The position numbers and the translations under genes are program-made. This document shows positions 1-7,128 of a stretch of DNA of 41,230 nucleotides, in pieces. Under the pieces are notes generated by a model. It ran no database searches. It had not been told where the DNA came from and worked only from the letters and a program-made list of their open reading frames with translations. The DNA is from Candidatus Eisenbacteria bacterium (GTDB lineage Bacteria > Eisenbacteria > RBG-16-71-46 > JASEGR01). Position 1 is the first letter of the stretch; each line of letters opens with the position of its first letter. The DNA lies in NCBI GenBank assembly GCA_030017955.1, contig JASEGR010000019.1:1-41230 (forward strand), written 5' to 3'.

Positions 1-38
1 AATCAACGACTTGGACAGTCTACCAACACCCAATCAAA

Positions 39-78
39 CGGGAATTCTAATTGTCGTTACCGGGAATTCTAATTGTCG
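39..78. repeat. Two 18-bp direct repeats at the window edge
   Basis: The sequence CGGGAATTCTAATTGTCG occurs at 39-56 and again, identically, at 61-78. The second copy covers the last codons and the stop of the brnA reading frame. Closely spaced repeats of this kind, with an AATTCTAATTGTCG core, resemble the multiple terminal repeats of IS21-family elements, so this may be the end of an element lying to the left of the window. That identification is from memory of the family style and is not proven here. Confidence 0.5.
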
Positions 79-290
79 CTGAACACCCATTTCAAGGCGA
101 GGCGCCGGCGTGAGGCAGCACAGTCGCGCAGGTACAAGTTAATAAGGGTTTGATAAGGAACATTCATGTCACTGGCAAGTTTCTTGAAGTAGGCGATGGT
201 CGTTTCATCCACGCGAATAGTGACCTGTTTCTTTATGCGTCTGGCGTATGGATTCTTGATCGCCTTGGAAAAATCGTATTCCTTTCTCAT
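69..290 (-). CDS. brnA: BrnA-family antitoxin
   Basis: This is a 73-residue antitoxin of a BrnT/BrnA type II toxin-antitoxin module. BrnA proteins bind and neutralise the BrnT ribonuclease and repress their own promoter. The protein has the typical basic N-terminal stretch followed by a ribbon-helix-helix-like C-terminal half (QVTIRVDETTIAYFKKLA, then TLINLYL). The start at 290 is chosen because its ATG overlaps the stop of the toxin gene in an ATGA, so the two are translationally coupled. A longer frame running upstream would overlap the toxin by about 100 bp and is unlikely. The C-terminus ends inside an 18-bp direct repeat, so the last few residues may have been altered by insertion of an element at the left edge. 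The family call is confident; whether the C-terminus is original is uncertain. Confidence 0.85.
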   Translation of the reverse strand: MRKEYDFSKAIKNPYARRIKKQVTIRVDETTIAYFKKLASDMNVPYQTLINLYLRDCAASRRRLALKWVFSDN

Positions 291-583
291 GATCTTATCC
301 TCCGCACGTATTGAGATTCCTCTGATTTCGTTGCCTTCCATACGGAAATTATGCGTATCGTGTCCGATGCTTCTCGGTAGCAATGACACACGACAAGCAT
401 TCGAGCAATTGCACTCATGCCGAGTAACAGAAAGCGGTCTTCATCCTGTGAATGGTCTGGGTCGTGCATCAAGAGGGCGTTGTCGTCCGAGAATACCGTC
501 TCGCCCTCCTCGAAGGAAACGCCATGTTTCCTCTTGTTTATCGTGTTTTTTCTTTCGTCCCATACGAAACGCAAGGTGTTCAT
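287..583 (-). CDS. brnT: BrnT-family ribonuclease toxin
   Basis: This 98-residue protein matches BrnT toxins over its full length. It shows the N-terminal FVWDERKNTINKRKHGVSFE block, a DPDHSQDEDR segment, a central beta-strand core (RMLVVCHCYRE) and the closing RIISVWKATKSEESQY segment. Known BrnT proteins are RelE-fold ribonucleases that block translation, neutralised by BrnA. The pair is transcribed toxin first, as is normal for this family, and the antitoxin start overlaps its stop. No Shine-Dalgarno is visible before the ATG at 583, and the predicted -10 box ends only six bases upstream, so the transcript may be leaderless. In the usual RIISARKAT motif the Ala-Arg is Val-Trp here, an unusual substitution near the active-site region. 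Confidence 0.88.
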   Translation of the reverse strand: MNTLRFVWDERKNTINKRKHGVSFEEGETVFSDDNALLMHDPDHSQDEDRFLLLGMSAIARMLVVCHCYREASDTIRIISVWKATKSEESQYVRRIRS

Positions 584-589
584 ACGTAC

Positions 590-618
590 AATGTAATGAT
601 ATCGTAGTTACATGTCAA
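590..618 (-). promoter_or_regulatory. brnTA promoter with overlapping inverted repeat
   Basis: On the minus strand a perfect -35 (TTGACA, 618-613) is followed after 17 bp by TACATT (595-590). An inverted repeat ATGTAA...TTACAT (arms 591-596 and 608-613, 11-bp spacer) fills the space between the boxes and is a plausible BrnA operator, in line with the known autoregulation of brnTA. The start codon is so close to the -10 that the mRNA would begin at or near the ATG. Confidence 0.55.
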
Positions 619-714
619 GTTTTTCTTTTTCAGGCCGTGTAGCGGATGCGCGTTAACTAAGCCAACCATACAGGAACTATGCAACTTGGAGCTTCAAGCT
701 AATCCTGCGAATCT

Positions 715-784
715 GTAACTTCTTATTTTTCAATGTGCGCCGTGGAGGAGTCGAACCTTCGACCTACTGATTAAGAGGTAGCTC
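715..784 (-). repeat. tRNA-Lys 3'-half fragment A (att-like scar)
   Basis: Positions 735-777 match the intact tRNA-Lys at 8425-8497 from the anticodon loop to the 3' end with one mismatch, in the T stem. The 5' half of the tRNA is absent. The match continues outside the tRNA into sequence shared with fragment B: GTAAC..CTTATTTTTCAA before it and GAGGTAGCTC after it. This is the form expected of an attR-type scar left when a tyrosine-recombinase element inserts at the 3' end of a tRNA gene. It is the outermost of three such fragments. Confidence 0.8.
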
Positions 785-804
785 CTTTCGGGCGCTCAAA
801 GCTG

Positions 805-879
805 CTACATCCTTCTAAATCCTACTATTTGGTGAGCGAAAACCGCGCCCGACCTACTATATCCTTCTATATCTTACTA
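805..879. repeat. Pair of 23-bp direct repeats beside fragment A
   Basis: CTACATCCTTCTAAATCCTACTA-like sequence at 805-827 recurs at 857-879 with a few changes, a 52-bp spacing. About 10 bp further on comes GTGCACAAAAAGAGCACAG (from 889), which is also found beyond fragments B and C. Paired direct repeats next to an att core are typical of integrase arm-binding sites; that role is inferred. The rest of 619-974 shows no gene. Confidence 0.45.
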
Positions 880-974
880 AGTACGAAGTGCACAAAAAGA
901 GCACAGTTGGCTTGACCGAGTTGAGCCAAACCAAGCACCGAGCGAGAATGCAGTGCTGTGACATTCCAGCCGTG

Positions 975-2978
975 TCATTTTAGGATGAGCATCTTCTTTA
1001 CACTCACAAAGGGCTTATCTCCACTTGCGGCATCCGGCGCCACCGAGAACCGGTATGTATAGATTCCGCTCGGAAGATTGCCAGCGTCAAACTGCACAGA
1101 TTTCACTCCAGCGCTTTCGATCCCATCGACAAGAGTTGCAACCTCATGGCCAAGAATGTCGAAAACTCTCAGCGTGACATGCTGTCTTGCGGGGAGCGCA
1201 TAACTTATCACTGTGCTTCGCCCAAATGGATTGGGGCGGTTTTGGCAAATGATATTGTCTGAAGCTTCAATCTTTCGCACGGCGACGAAACCTGCCGTCG
1301 ATTCCTGGCCGTTCAGGTCCACTGCGTCCAATCTGTAATCTACAAACGACTCGCTGCCGGGCCACCTATCATAGTACTGATATTCAGTGCCGTCCTTTTC
1401 AATCTTTGCCACAAACTTCCAACTGCTCTCGCCATACCTCCTTGAATACAATCTGAAAGCTGCCAACTTATCAACATAGTGAATACTCCAACTGATAACG
1501 GCGCGACCTTCGAGATATTCACCATGGAAGTCCACAACTGTCACCGGTGACGTACCGCCTACGATGGCGCACACATCCTGAGCATAGATGTCACAGTTTG
1601 CCCCGCTCCGGTAGTCCTCCCACGCTATGACGGCGCCCGTTGAACCATCGCTGACAATAGCCGGATTCGTCTGGGTGTTTGCTGCAGTGGAGATGGCGAC
1701 GCCGTTTGCAGCCCACTGGACAACCCCGGATGCGTCGATGCGCTGAGCATAGATGTCGTAGTTTGTTCCGCTCCGGTAGTCTTCCCACGTGATAACAGCG
1801 CCTCCGGATCCATCGCAAATAATGGCCGGCACATCCTGTTCGTTTCCGGCTGTTGAAACAGGAGCACCGTCTGCCGTCCATTGCACAACGCCTGATGAAT
1901 CAATGCGCTGGGCGTAGATGTCCGAGTAGACCGCCCCGGACCCGGCTCGAAGGTCTGCCCACGTGACGATTGCGCCTCCCGAACCATCACTGACGATAGC
2001 CTGGCCGGACTGGCTATTTTGTGCTGTTGAGACAGCGACGCCGTCGGTAGCCCACTTGGCACCGCCCGATCCACTGACGCGCTGCGCAAAGATATCCTCG
2101 TCTGTGTTCCGGGTGTCCCGCCATGTGATGATAGCGCCGTCCGAGCCATCCCTCACGATTACTGGGTCGTACTGGCCGCCCGCTGCTGTCGTGACGGCGA
2201 CGCCGTTTGCAGTCCATTGGACTGCGCCCGATGCATCGATGCGCTGCGCATAGATATCCATGTTTCCGTTCCGGGAGTCCCGCCATGCGATGATTACTCC
2301 TCCTAAGCCGTCACTCACAGGTGCGGGATCGTACCGGTCGTTCGCCCCTGTCGTGATGGCAACTCCGTCGGCGGTCCACTGCACAGCGCCCAATGCGTCA
2401 ATATGCTGAACATAGATTTGTGTGTTTGGCAGGCTGCGATAGTCATACCAAGTGATGATGGCGCCGCCCGCCCCATCGGCGGCAATGGCTGGCTTCCACT
2501 GGCTGTCTGCAGCAATGGAGATAGGGACGCCGTTTGCAGTCCATTGGACAACGCCTGACGAATTGATGCGCTGTGCATAAATATCCCAGCTTGCGTTCCG
2601 GAAATCCCGCCATGCGATGACGGCGCCTCCTGAGCCATCGTTCACGAGCACAGGATCGTACTGGTCGAATGCGGCTGTTGAGATGGCGACGCCGTTTGCA
2701 GTCCACAGGGCGACACCTGACTCATCAACACGCTGGGCATAAATATCGTAGTCCGCGCCGCTCCGGTAGTCACGCCACACAATGATGGCGCCCCCGGAAC
2801 CATCGCTGACTATCGCTGGTTTGCGCTGCTCCTGGGTAGCCGTGCACACCGCAACATTCACGGCAGGGTCTCCAGGCCACTGAGCCAGAGATTCATGCGG
2901 CACAAGGAGAACGGAGAAAAGCAGAAATCCCGCTGAACGGCGATGGCCGAATGCGAGGCGAGGAACGATTCGTCTCAT
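975..2978 (-). CDS. Secreted eight-repeat protein with FlgD/T9SS-type C-terminal domain
   Basis: The start at 2978 is chosen because a strong AAAGGAGG lies 7 bp upstream; a longer frame has no such signal. The 667-residue product opens with a signal peptide (basic, then GFLLFSVLLVPHESLAQ). It then has eight repeats of about 54 residues built on P-x-I-V-x-DGSGGAII-x-W-x-D-x-R...DIYAQRI-D-x-SG-x-VQW-x-A-x-GV, resembling beta-propeller blades. A fibronectin-III-like segment follows. The last 90 residues are a FlgD-like or type IX sorting domain: QNRPNPFGRSTVISYALP, then VTLRVFDILGHEVATL, LPSGIYTYRF and a basic KKMLILK end. It is probably exported and anchored at or released from the outer membrane; ligand unknown. 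A broken relative lies divergently at 3581-5476 on the other side of tRNA fragment B. Repeat architecture and export are confident; function is unknown. Confidence 0.85.
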   Translation of the reverse strand: MRRIVPRLAFGHRRSAGFLLFSVLLVPHESLAQWPGDPAVNVAVCTATQEQRKPAIVSDGSGGAIIVWRDYRSGADYDIYAQRVDESGVALWTANGVAISTAAFDQYDPVLVNDGSGGAVIAWRDFRNASWDIYAQRINSSGVVQWTANGVPISIAADSQWKPAIAADGAGGAIITWYDYRSLPNTQIYVQHIDALGAVQWTADGVAITTGANDRYDPAPVSDGLGGVIIAWRDSRNGNMDIYAQRIDASGAVQWTANGVAVTTAAGGQYDPVIVRDGSDGAIITWRDTRNTDEDIFAQRVSGSGGAKWATDGVAVSTAQNSQSGQAIVSDGSGGAIVTWADLRAGSGAVYSDIYAQRIDSSGVVQWTADGAPVSTAGNEQDVPAIICDGSGGAVITWEDYRSGTNYDIYAQRIDASGVVQWAANGVAISTAANTQTNPAIVSDGSTGAVIAWEDYRSGANCDIYAQDVCAIVGGTSPVTVVDFHGEYLEGRAVISWSIHYVDKLAAFRLYSRRYGESSWKFVAKIEKDGTEYQYYDRWPGSESFVDYRLDAVDLNGQESTAGFVAVRKIEASDNIICQNRPNPFGRSTVISYALPARQHVTLRVFDILGHEVATLVDGIESAGVKSVQFDAGNLPSGIYTYRFSVAPDAASGDKPFVSVKKMLILK

Positions 2979-3258
2979 TGTTTGGCCTCCTTTGGATGAA
3001 GAGAAAAAACTACTTCGAGAACTCGTTACGATGAGAATGCGCAACCTCCACCATGCGAGAGGAGGAGCCAGCTAACAGCGTAGCACAGCAAAGTGTTATC
3101 TGAGAATCAATAGAATTGGCTGCTCAGTCTTCTTGACTTTCGGGCGGAAGGTTTGGCTCAGCGCGAGAAATCCAGAAAGGCTACCTTCAGCATACTCCTA
3201 CCGATACAAGGTGCACAAAAAGTACACATTCTCGGGCAGCTTGGGGATTGGCGACTCC

Positions 3259-3328
3259 GTAACCACTTATTTTTCAAACTGCGCCGTGGAGGAGTCGAAC
3301 CTCCGACCTACTGACTAGGAGGTAGCTC
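3259..3328 (-). repeat. tRNA-Lys 3'-half fragment B (att-like scar)
   Basis: Positions 3280-3321 repeat the tRNA-Lys 3' half (T arm intact, two changes in the anticodon-loop region). The flanks match fragment A: GTAACCACTTATTTTTCAA before, GAGGTAGCTC after, then a CCACAAAAAGAGCACAGT stretch. An extra GGTGCACAAAAAGTACACA copy lies just to the left, near 3209. It separates two divergently oriented secreted-repeat genes. The rest of 2979-3580 holds only this scar and a promoter. Confidence 0.8.
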
Positions 3329-3382
3329 ACACAAGTCCACAAAAAGAGCACAGTGGGAACGCTCCTCACCTGCAGTGCACAA

Positions 3383-3411
3383 TTGACAATTGACTCTATT
3401 TGTGCTATGTT
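3383..3411 (+). promoter_or_regulatory. Promoter for the broken repeat-protein gene
   Basis: TTGACA at 3383-3388 and TATGTT at 3406-3411 are separated by 17 bp, with a TGC extended -10 immediately before the second box. Transcription would start near 3418, giving a leader of about 160 nt before the ATG at 3581. It lies between tRNA fragment B and the gene, so the cassette carries its own promoter. Confidence 0.5.
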
Positions 3412-3580
3412 TTTCAAGCACTTAAGCCGCCATGGTTTCTAGCGCAGACCAGAGATGAGGGCAAGTCGCATTAGCCGCGGTTTCTTCTCGCCGTGCCTGC
3501 CTTAGGTCCACGACGATCTTTTCAGTCCAGAAAAGGCCATTCTTCACCAGTTGGAGAATTCTGTGAAAGGAGAAGGAGTC

Positions 3581-5476
3581 ATGACACATTTCTCGTTTGC
3601 TTCCCAGATTCGCACCATCACCCTCTTCACATTTGCTGCAGCGTTCCTTGTGATTGGCACCGTGTCTCAATCCTATGGCGAATGGTCAGGTAGTCCAAAC
3701 GTCAATACGCCGATCTGTACTGCTTCGGGCGGTCAGACCGACCCAAAAATCATTGGTGACGGCGCTGGCGGCGCCATCATCACGTGGTATGACAACCGCA
3801 GCGGAAGCTATGACATCTACGCCCAACGCATCAACGCTTCAGGCATTGTCCAGTGGACCGCAAACGGCGTCGTAATTTGTACAGCAGCGACCTACCAATT
3901 CAACCCGACCATCGCCAGCGACGGCTCAGGCGGAGCCATTATCACCTGATCGGACGGACGGAACGGAAACTACGACATCTACGCCCAACGCATCAACGCC
4001 TCTGGCACTGTCCAATGGACTGCCAACGGAGTCGCCATCTCAACCGCCGCAGGAGAACAATCGTACCCTATCGTCGTCAGCGACGGCTCTGGCGGCGCTA
4101 TCATCACCTGGCAGGACTCCCGCAGCGGAACAAACTGGGACATCTACGCGCAGCGCATCAATGCATCAGGCACTGTCCAATGGACTGCCAACGGAGTGGC
4201 CATCTCAACCGCCGCAGGAAGCCAGTTGAACCCGATCATCGCCAGCGACGGCTCAGGGGGCGCCATCATCACCTGGTATGACGCGCGCAACGGAACAAAC
4301 TGGGACATCTACGCGCAGCGCGTAAACTCATCCGGCACTGTCCAGTGGACTGCAAACGGAGTGGCCATCTCAACCGCCACAGGAAATCAACAGTACCCCA
4401 CCATCGCGAGCGACGGTCAGGAAGGAGCAATCATTACCTGGTATGACTACCGCAACGGAAATGACGACATTTACGCACAGAGAGCGGACAAGTATGGGAA
4501 CTTGAATCCCAACCCGCACATCTTATCCGTCAAAGATGTGACAAACGATCAGGGCGGGAAAGTAAGGCTGACATTTCAAAGAGGGGTTGACGACACATTG
4601 ACATCCGCAAGACCGATCGTGTCGTATGGAGTGTGGAGAAAAATACCACCGGCGCTCGCGGCACAACGCGCAAAAACGGAATTCCGGGCGCCCGCGAATG
4701 ACACGCTTGGAGTGTTATATGATTTCATCGTCAGTGTCCCGGCTGTGCAGTCTCCGAAATACAACGTGGTCGCTCCCACGTTTGAAGACTCAAGTTCATC
4801 CGGAATCCACAGACTCACATTCCTCGTTACGGCTCACACAGCCACTCCAAGCATATTCTACATATCCCCTGCCGAGAGCGGCTATTCGGTTGACAATTTG
4901 CCGCCGCTTCCACCTGCAAACCTTGCAGGAAGTCTCGCCTCTGGGAATTTCGTCCTCCATTGGAATCCCAACCCAGAAGATGACCTCGCAGGCTATGAAG
5001 TCTTTCGAAGCTTTGTGCCCGGGTTCAACCCTGACACTATGATTGCGCTTGGATCGACTCGGGACACTTCATTCACTGATGAGGACCTGGCAGAGGGTAA
5101 AATATACTACTACGCGCTCAGGGCCTCAGACATACACGGGAACATAAGTCTCAAGAGCAGCGAACTGCAGTTCATAGCGGGGTCCACGAGTGTTGACAAG
5201 ATAAAGAAGTCTACACGGTTTGCCGTCTATCAGAACCATCCAAACCCGTCCAGCTCTGGGACAGTGATAAAGTACGAACTACCAGGGATCGAGCACGTGA
5301 GTGTCAGGGTGTACGATATGGCCGGGCGGCTCGTGGCGACTCTTGTGGATGAAGAGCAGGATGCCGGAGTCAAGCTGCTCGAGGTCAACACTGGCAATCT
5401 GCCGAGCGGCATCTACTCGTATCGCTTGATTGCGGGGCAAAACGTCAGCGTGAAGAAGATGGTGGTCCTACGATGA
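3581..5476 (+). pseudogene. Secreted five-repeat protein interrupted by one TGA
   Basis: The reading frame is open from the ATG at 3581 (GGAG about 5 bp upstream) to 5476 except for one TGA at 3947-3949. That codon sits exactly where the conserved Trp of the repeat motif GGAIITW belongs, so a TGG has become TGA. Read through, it would give 631 residues: a signal peptide, five repeats of about 54 residues closely related to those of the 975-2978 gene, two fibronectin-III-like domains, and a FlgD/T9SS-type C-terminus (YQNHPNPSSSGTVIKYELP, LPSGIYSYRL, KKMVVLR). The repeats are nearly identical at DNA level, suggesting recent internal duplication. Other genes here end in TGA, so the codon is a normal stop. 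The product is therefore truncated after about 120 residues unless read-through or a sequencing error is involved. Confidence 0.85.
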
Positions 5477-5647
5477 AGTATTAGCAGGTCAATCGCCATG
5501 GCTCGGTCCGGCCCGGCAAACAGTCACAAGCTGGCAACTGACACGTGAGGTCGTTCAAGGTGATATGGGCACCACCATGGTCCGGCATTATGTCCGTAGC
5601 AGGATCCGGAATACTTATGTTCACCCTCTCGCAGAAGGAGGCATGTG

Positions 5648-6619
5648 ATGAAACTCAGTACCGCTCTTGTCGCCCTGGCCATTATTCTAGTGGCTTCGGT
5701 TTCGGCTGATGCCGGCACCTGGCGCATAAAGCCTGATGGAACCGGCGATGCTCCGACAATTCAGGCGGGGATTGACCTGGCGGCTCCGGGTGACATTGTC
5801 CTGCTCGCGGATGGAGTGTACGAGGGTGACGGCAACAGGAACATTGACTATCACGGCAAGCCGATCACTGTCCGCTCAGAGAGTGGAGATCCGTCGACCT
5901 GTGTTATTTCGGTGAATGGGGCCGGAACTGGATTCCTGTTCTATTCTGGAGAAGGTGCTGGATCGGTACTCAAGGAAGTAACGATCCAGGACGGACTCCT
6001 CACCTGGGGTGGAGGGATCCTCTGCCAGAACTCCTCGCCTTCCATAGTAGGCTGCGCGTTTTACCGGAACATGGCCAACGCGGGCGGAGCGATTTTCTGC
6101 ATGGGATCGGCCCCAACTGTGACAGGTTGTACGTTTATCGGAAACTGGGCTCAGCTGGCTGGCGCGATATTTTTCGCGGGCCCGAGCCCTGCAGTCTCTA
6201 CCGTGACGGGCTGTACGTTCTCAGAAAACCACAGTGACGCGGGGGGAGCAATACACTGCGAGGGTATCGCCCTGACACTTGAGAAGACGGTCATTGCGTT
6301 TGGCAGTGCGGAAGGCATCAGTTGCGGATCCGGCGGCAGCGCCGCGCTTACATGCTGCGACGTATTCGGAAATGCCGGAGGCGACTGGGTCGGCTGCATC
6401 GCGGATCAGAACAACATCAACGGCAACTTCTCGGCTGATCCCATGTTCTGCAGACGCACGTATGGCGACGTCTGCGTAAACTACGTTTCCCCCTGCGCAC
6501 CCGGCTATCATCCCTACGGATATGACTGCGGCGTCATCGGCTCTCACGGAGTCGGCTGCGACCATCCCACAAATGCTTTCCCAAAAACCTGGGGAGCGAT
6601 TAAAGCAATGTACAAGTAG
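5648..6619 (+). CDS. Secreted Pmp-like right-handed beta-helix protein
   Basis: The ATG at 5648 lies 6 bp after AAGGAGG; a GTG one codon earlier is too close to it. The 323-residue product has a signal peptide (LSTALVALAIILVASVSADA), then an IQAGIDLAAPGDIVLLADGVY segment typical of pectate-lyase-fold proteins. Parallel beta-helix coils follow that carry paired GGAI/GGGI and FxxN motifs (FYRN, FIGN, FSEN), the signature of chlamydial-type polymorphic membrane protein repeats. The C-terminal 100 residues are cysteine-rich. The very end, TWGAIKAMYK, closely matches the end of the unrelated lamin-tail protein at 17977-18900. It belongs to the same cassette as the broken repeat gene. Likely a cell-surface or released protein; substrate unknown. 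Confidence 0.8.
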   Translation: MKLSTALVALAIILVASVSADAGTWRIKPDGTGDAPTIQAGIDLAAPGDIVLLADGVYEGDGNRNIDYHGKPITVRSESGDPSTCVISVNGAGTGFLFYSGEGAGSVLKEVTIQDGLLTWGGGILCQNSSPSIVGCAFYRNMANAGGAIFCMGSAPTVTGCTFIGNWAQLAGAIFFAGPSPAVSTVTGCTFSENHSDAGGAIHCEGIALTLEKTVIAFGSAEGISCGSGGSAALTCCDVFGNAGGDWVGCIADQNNINGNFSADPMFCRRTYGDVCVNYVSPCAPGYHPYGYDCGVIGSHGVGCDHPTNAFPKTWGAIKAMYK

Positions 6620-6652
6620 TCGGCGATTCTACAAGGTAGAAGAGTCGAGCTT

Positions 6653-6699
6653 GGGCAGCAGTTCGAGGAGGCCTTTTCCCGAATCGCTGCCCTTTGTCT
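6653..6699 (+). terminator. Rho-independent terminator after the beta-helix gene
   Basis: GGGCAGC at 6653-6659 pairs with GCTGCCC at 6686-6692, and the stem extends inward to about 13 bp with two mismatches. It is followed by TTTGTCT. It lies 34 bp after the stop of the beta-helix gene. Confidence 0.6.
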
Positions 6700-6734
6700 G
6701 ATGTCAGGTTTGTTGTGATGCGCGGTATGTCTTT

Positions 6735-6807
6735 TGCGCCGTGGAGGAGTCGAACCCCCGACCTACTGATTGAGAGGTAGCTGCTTTGAAGTGCACAAAA
6801 GGAGCAT
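6735..6807 (-). repeat. tRNA-Lys 3'-half fragment C (att-like scar)
   Basis: Positions 6735-6776 match the tRNA-Lys 3' half with a change in the T stem and one in the anticodon loop. Beyond it the sequence continues GAGGTAGCTGCTTTGAAGTGCACAAAAGGAGCATAG, paralleling the outer flank of fragments A and B (split here only for description: GAGGTAGCT, then GTGCACAAAA, then GAGCA). It marks the boundary between the beta-helix cassette and the ATPase cassette. No gene is visible between 6808 and the promoter at 7067. Confidence 0.75.
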
Positions 6808-7066
6808 AGCGGGGCTGACCGCGTACGGTCAGACCGGGCGGCGCATGCGATGTCCCTGGGCCGGCCGGGATTGCCTCTCCGGGACACCAGGCCCAGTTCA
6901 ACCAGCCCGGTCAATTTCCACTACTTCGCGGCTACGCAGTAGCAGACCCGCCACGAAATAGTGGCCTCATGAACCCGGGTCGATGTGAGATCTGCTGTGG
7001 TTTCCCCCACAACTGTCGCTGTTCGATTCCCAAACATTCTAAGGAAACGTATCCTGAGAATTGATC

Positions 7067-7095
7067 TTGACAGTCCAACACGTGTCATGTAAACT
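7067..7095 (+). promoter_or_regulatory. Promoter of the ATPase gene
   Basis: TTGACA (7067-7072), a 17-bp spacer containing the palindrome ACACGTGT, then TAAACT (7090-7095). It lies 33 bp before the GTG start of the ATPase gene, so this cassette also carries its own promoter. Confidence 0.5.
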
Positions 7096-7128
7096 GAATT
7101 TCTGAAATTCAATTATCCAGGAGGGTGA

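Noticed and set aside
1591-2706. Several frames of 87-174 codons inside the eight-repeat gene
   Set aside because: They repeat the same shifted reading of the DNA repeat; the main frame has the signal peptide and sorting domain.
3133-3318. 61-codon plus-strand frame ending in EESNLRPTD
   Set aside because: Its end is an antisense reading of tRNA fragment B, and it has no ribosome site or protein-like start.
3947-3949. TGA decoded as Trp by an alternative genetic code
   Set aside because: Many intact genes here (for example brnT, the amidase, smpB, the histidine kinase) end with TGA as a stop, and Trp is TGG elsewhere.
3700-4500. Regularly spaced near-identical repeats that could suggest a CRISPR array
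   Set aside because: The period is about 160 bp, in frame, and encodes a conserved protein repeat; there is no short repeat with unique spacers.
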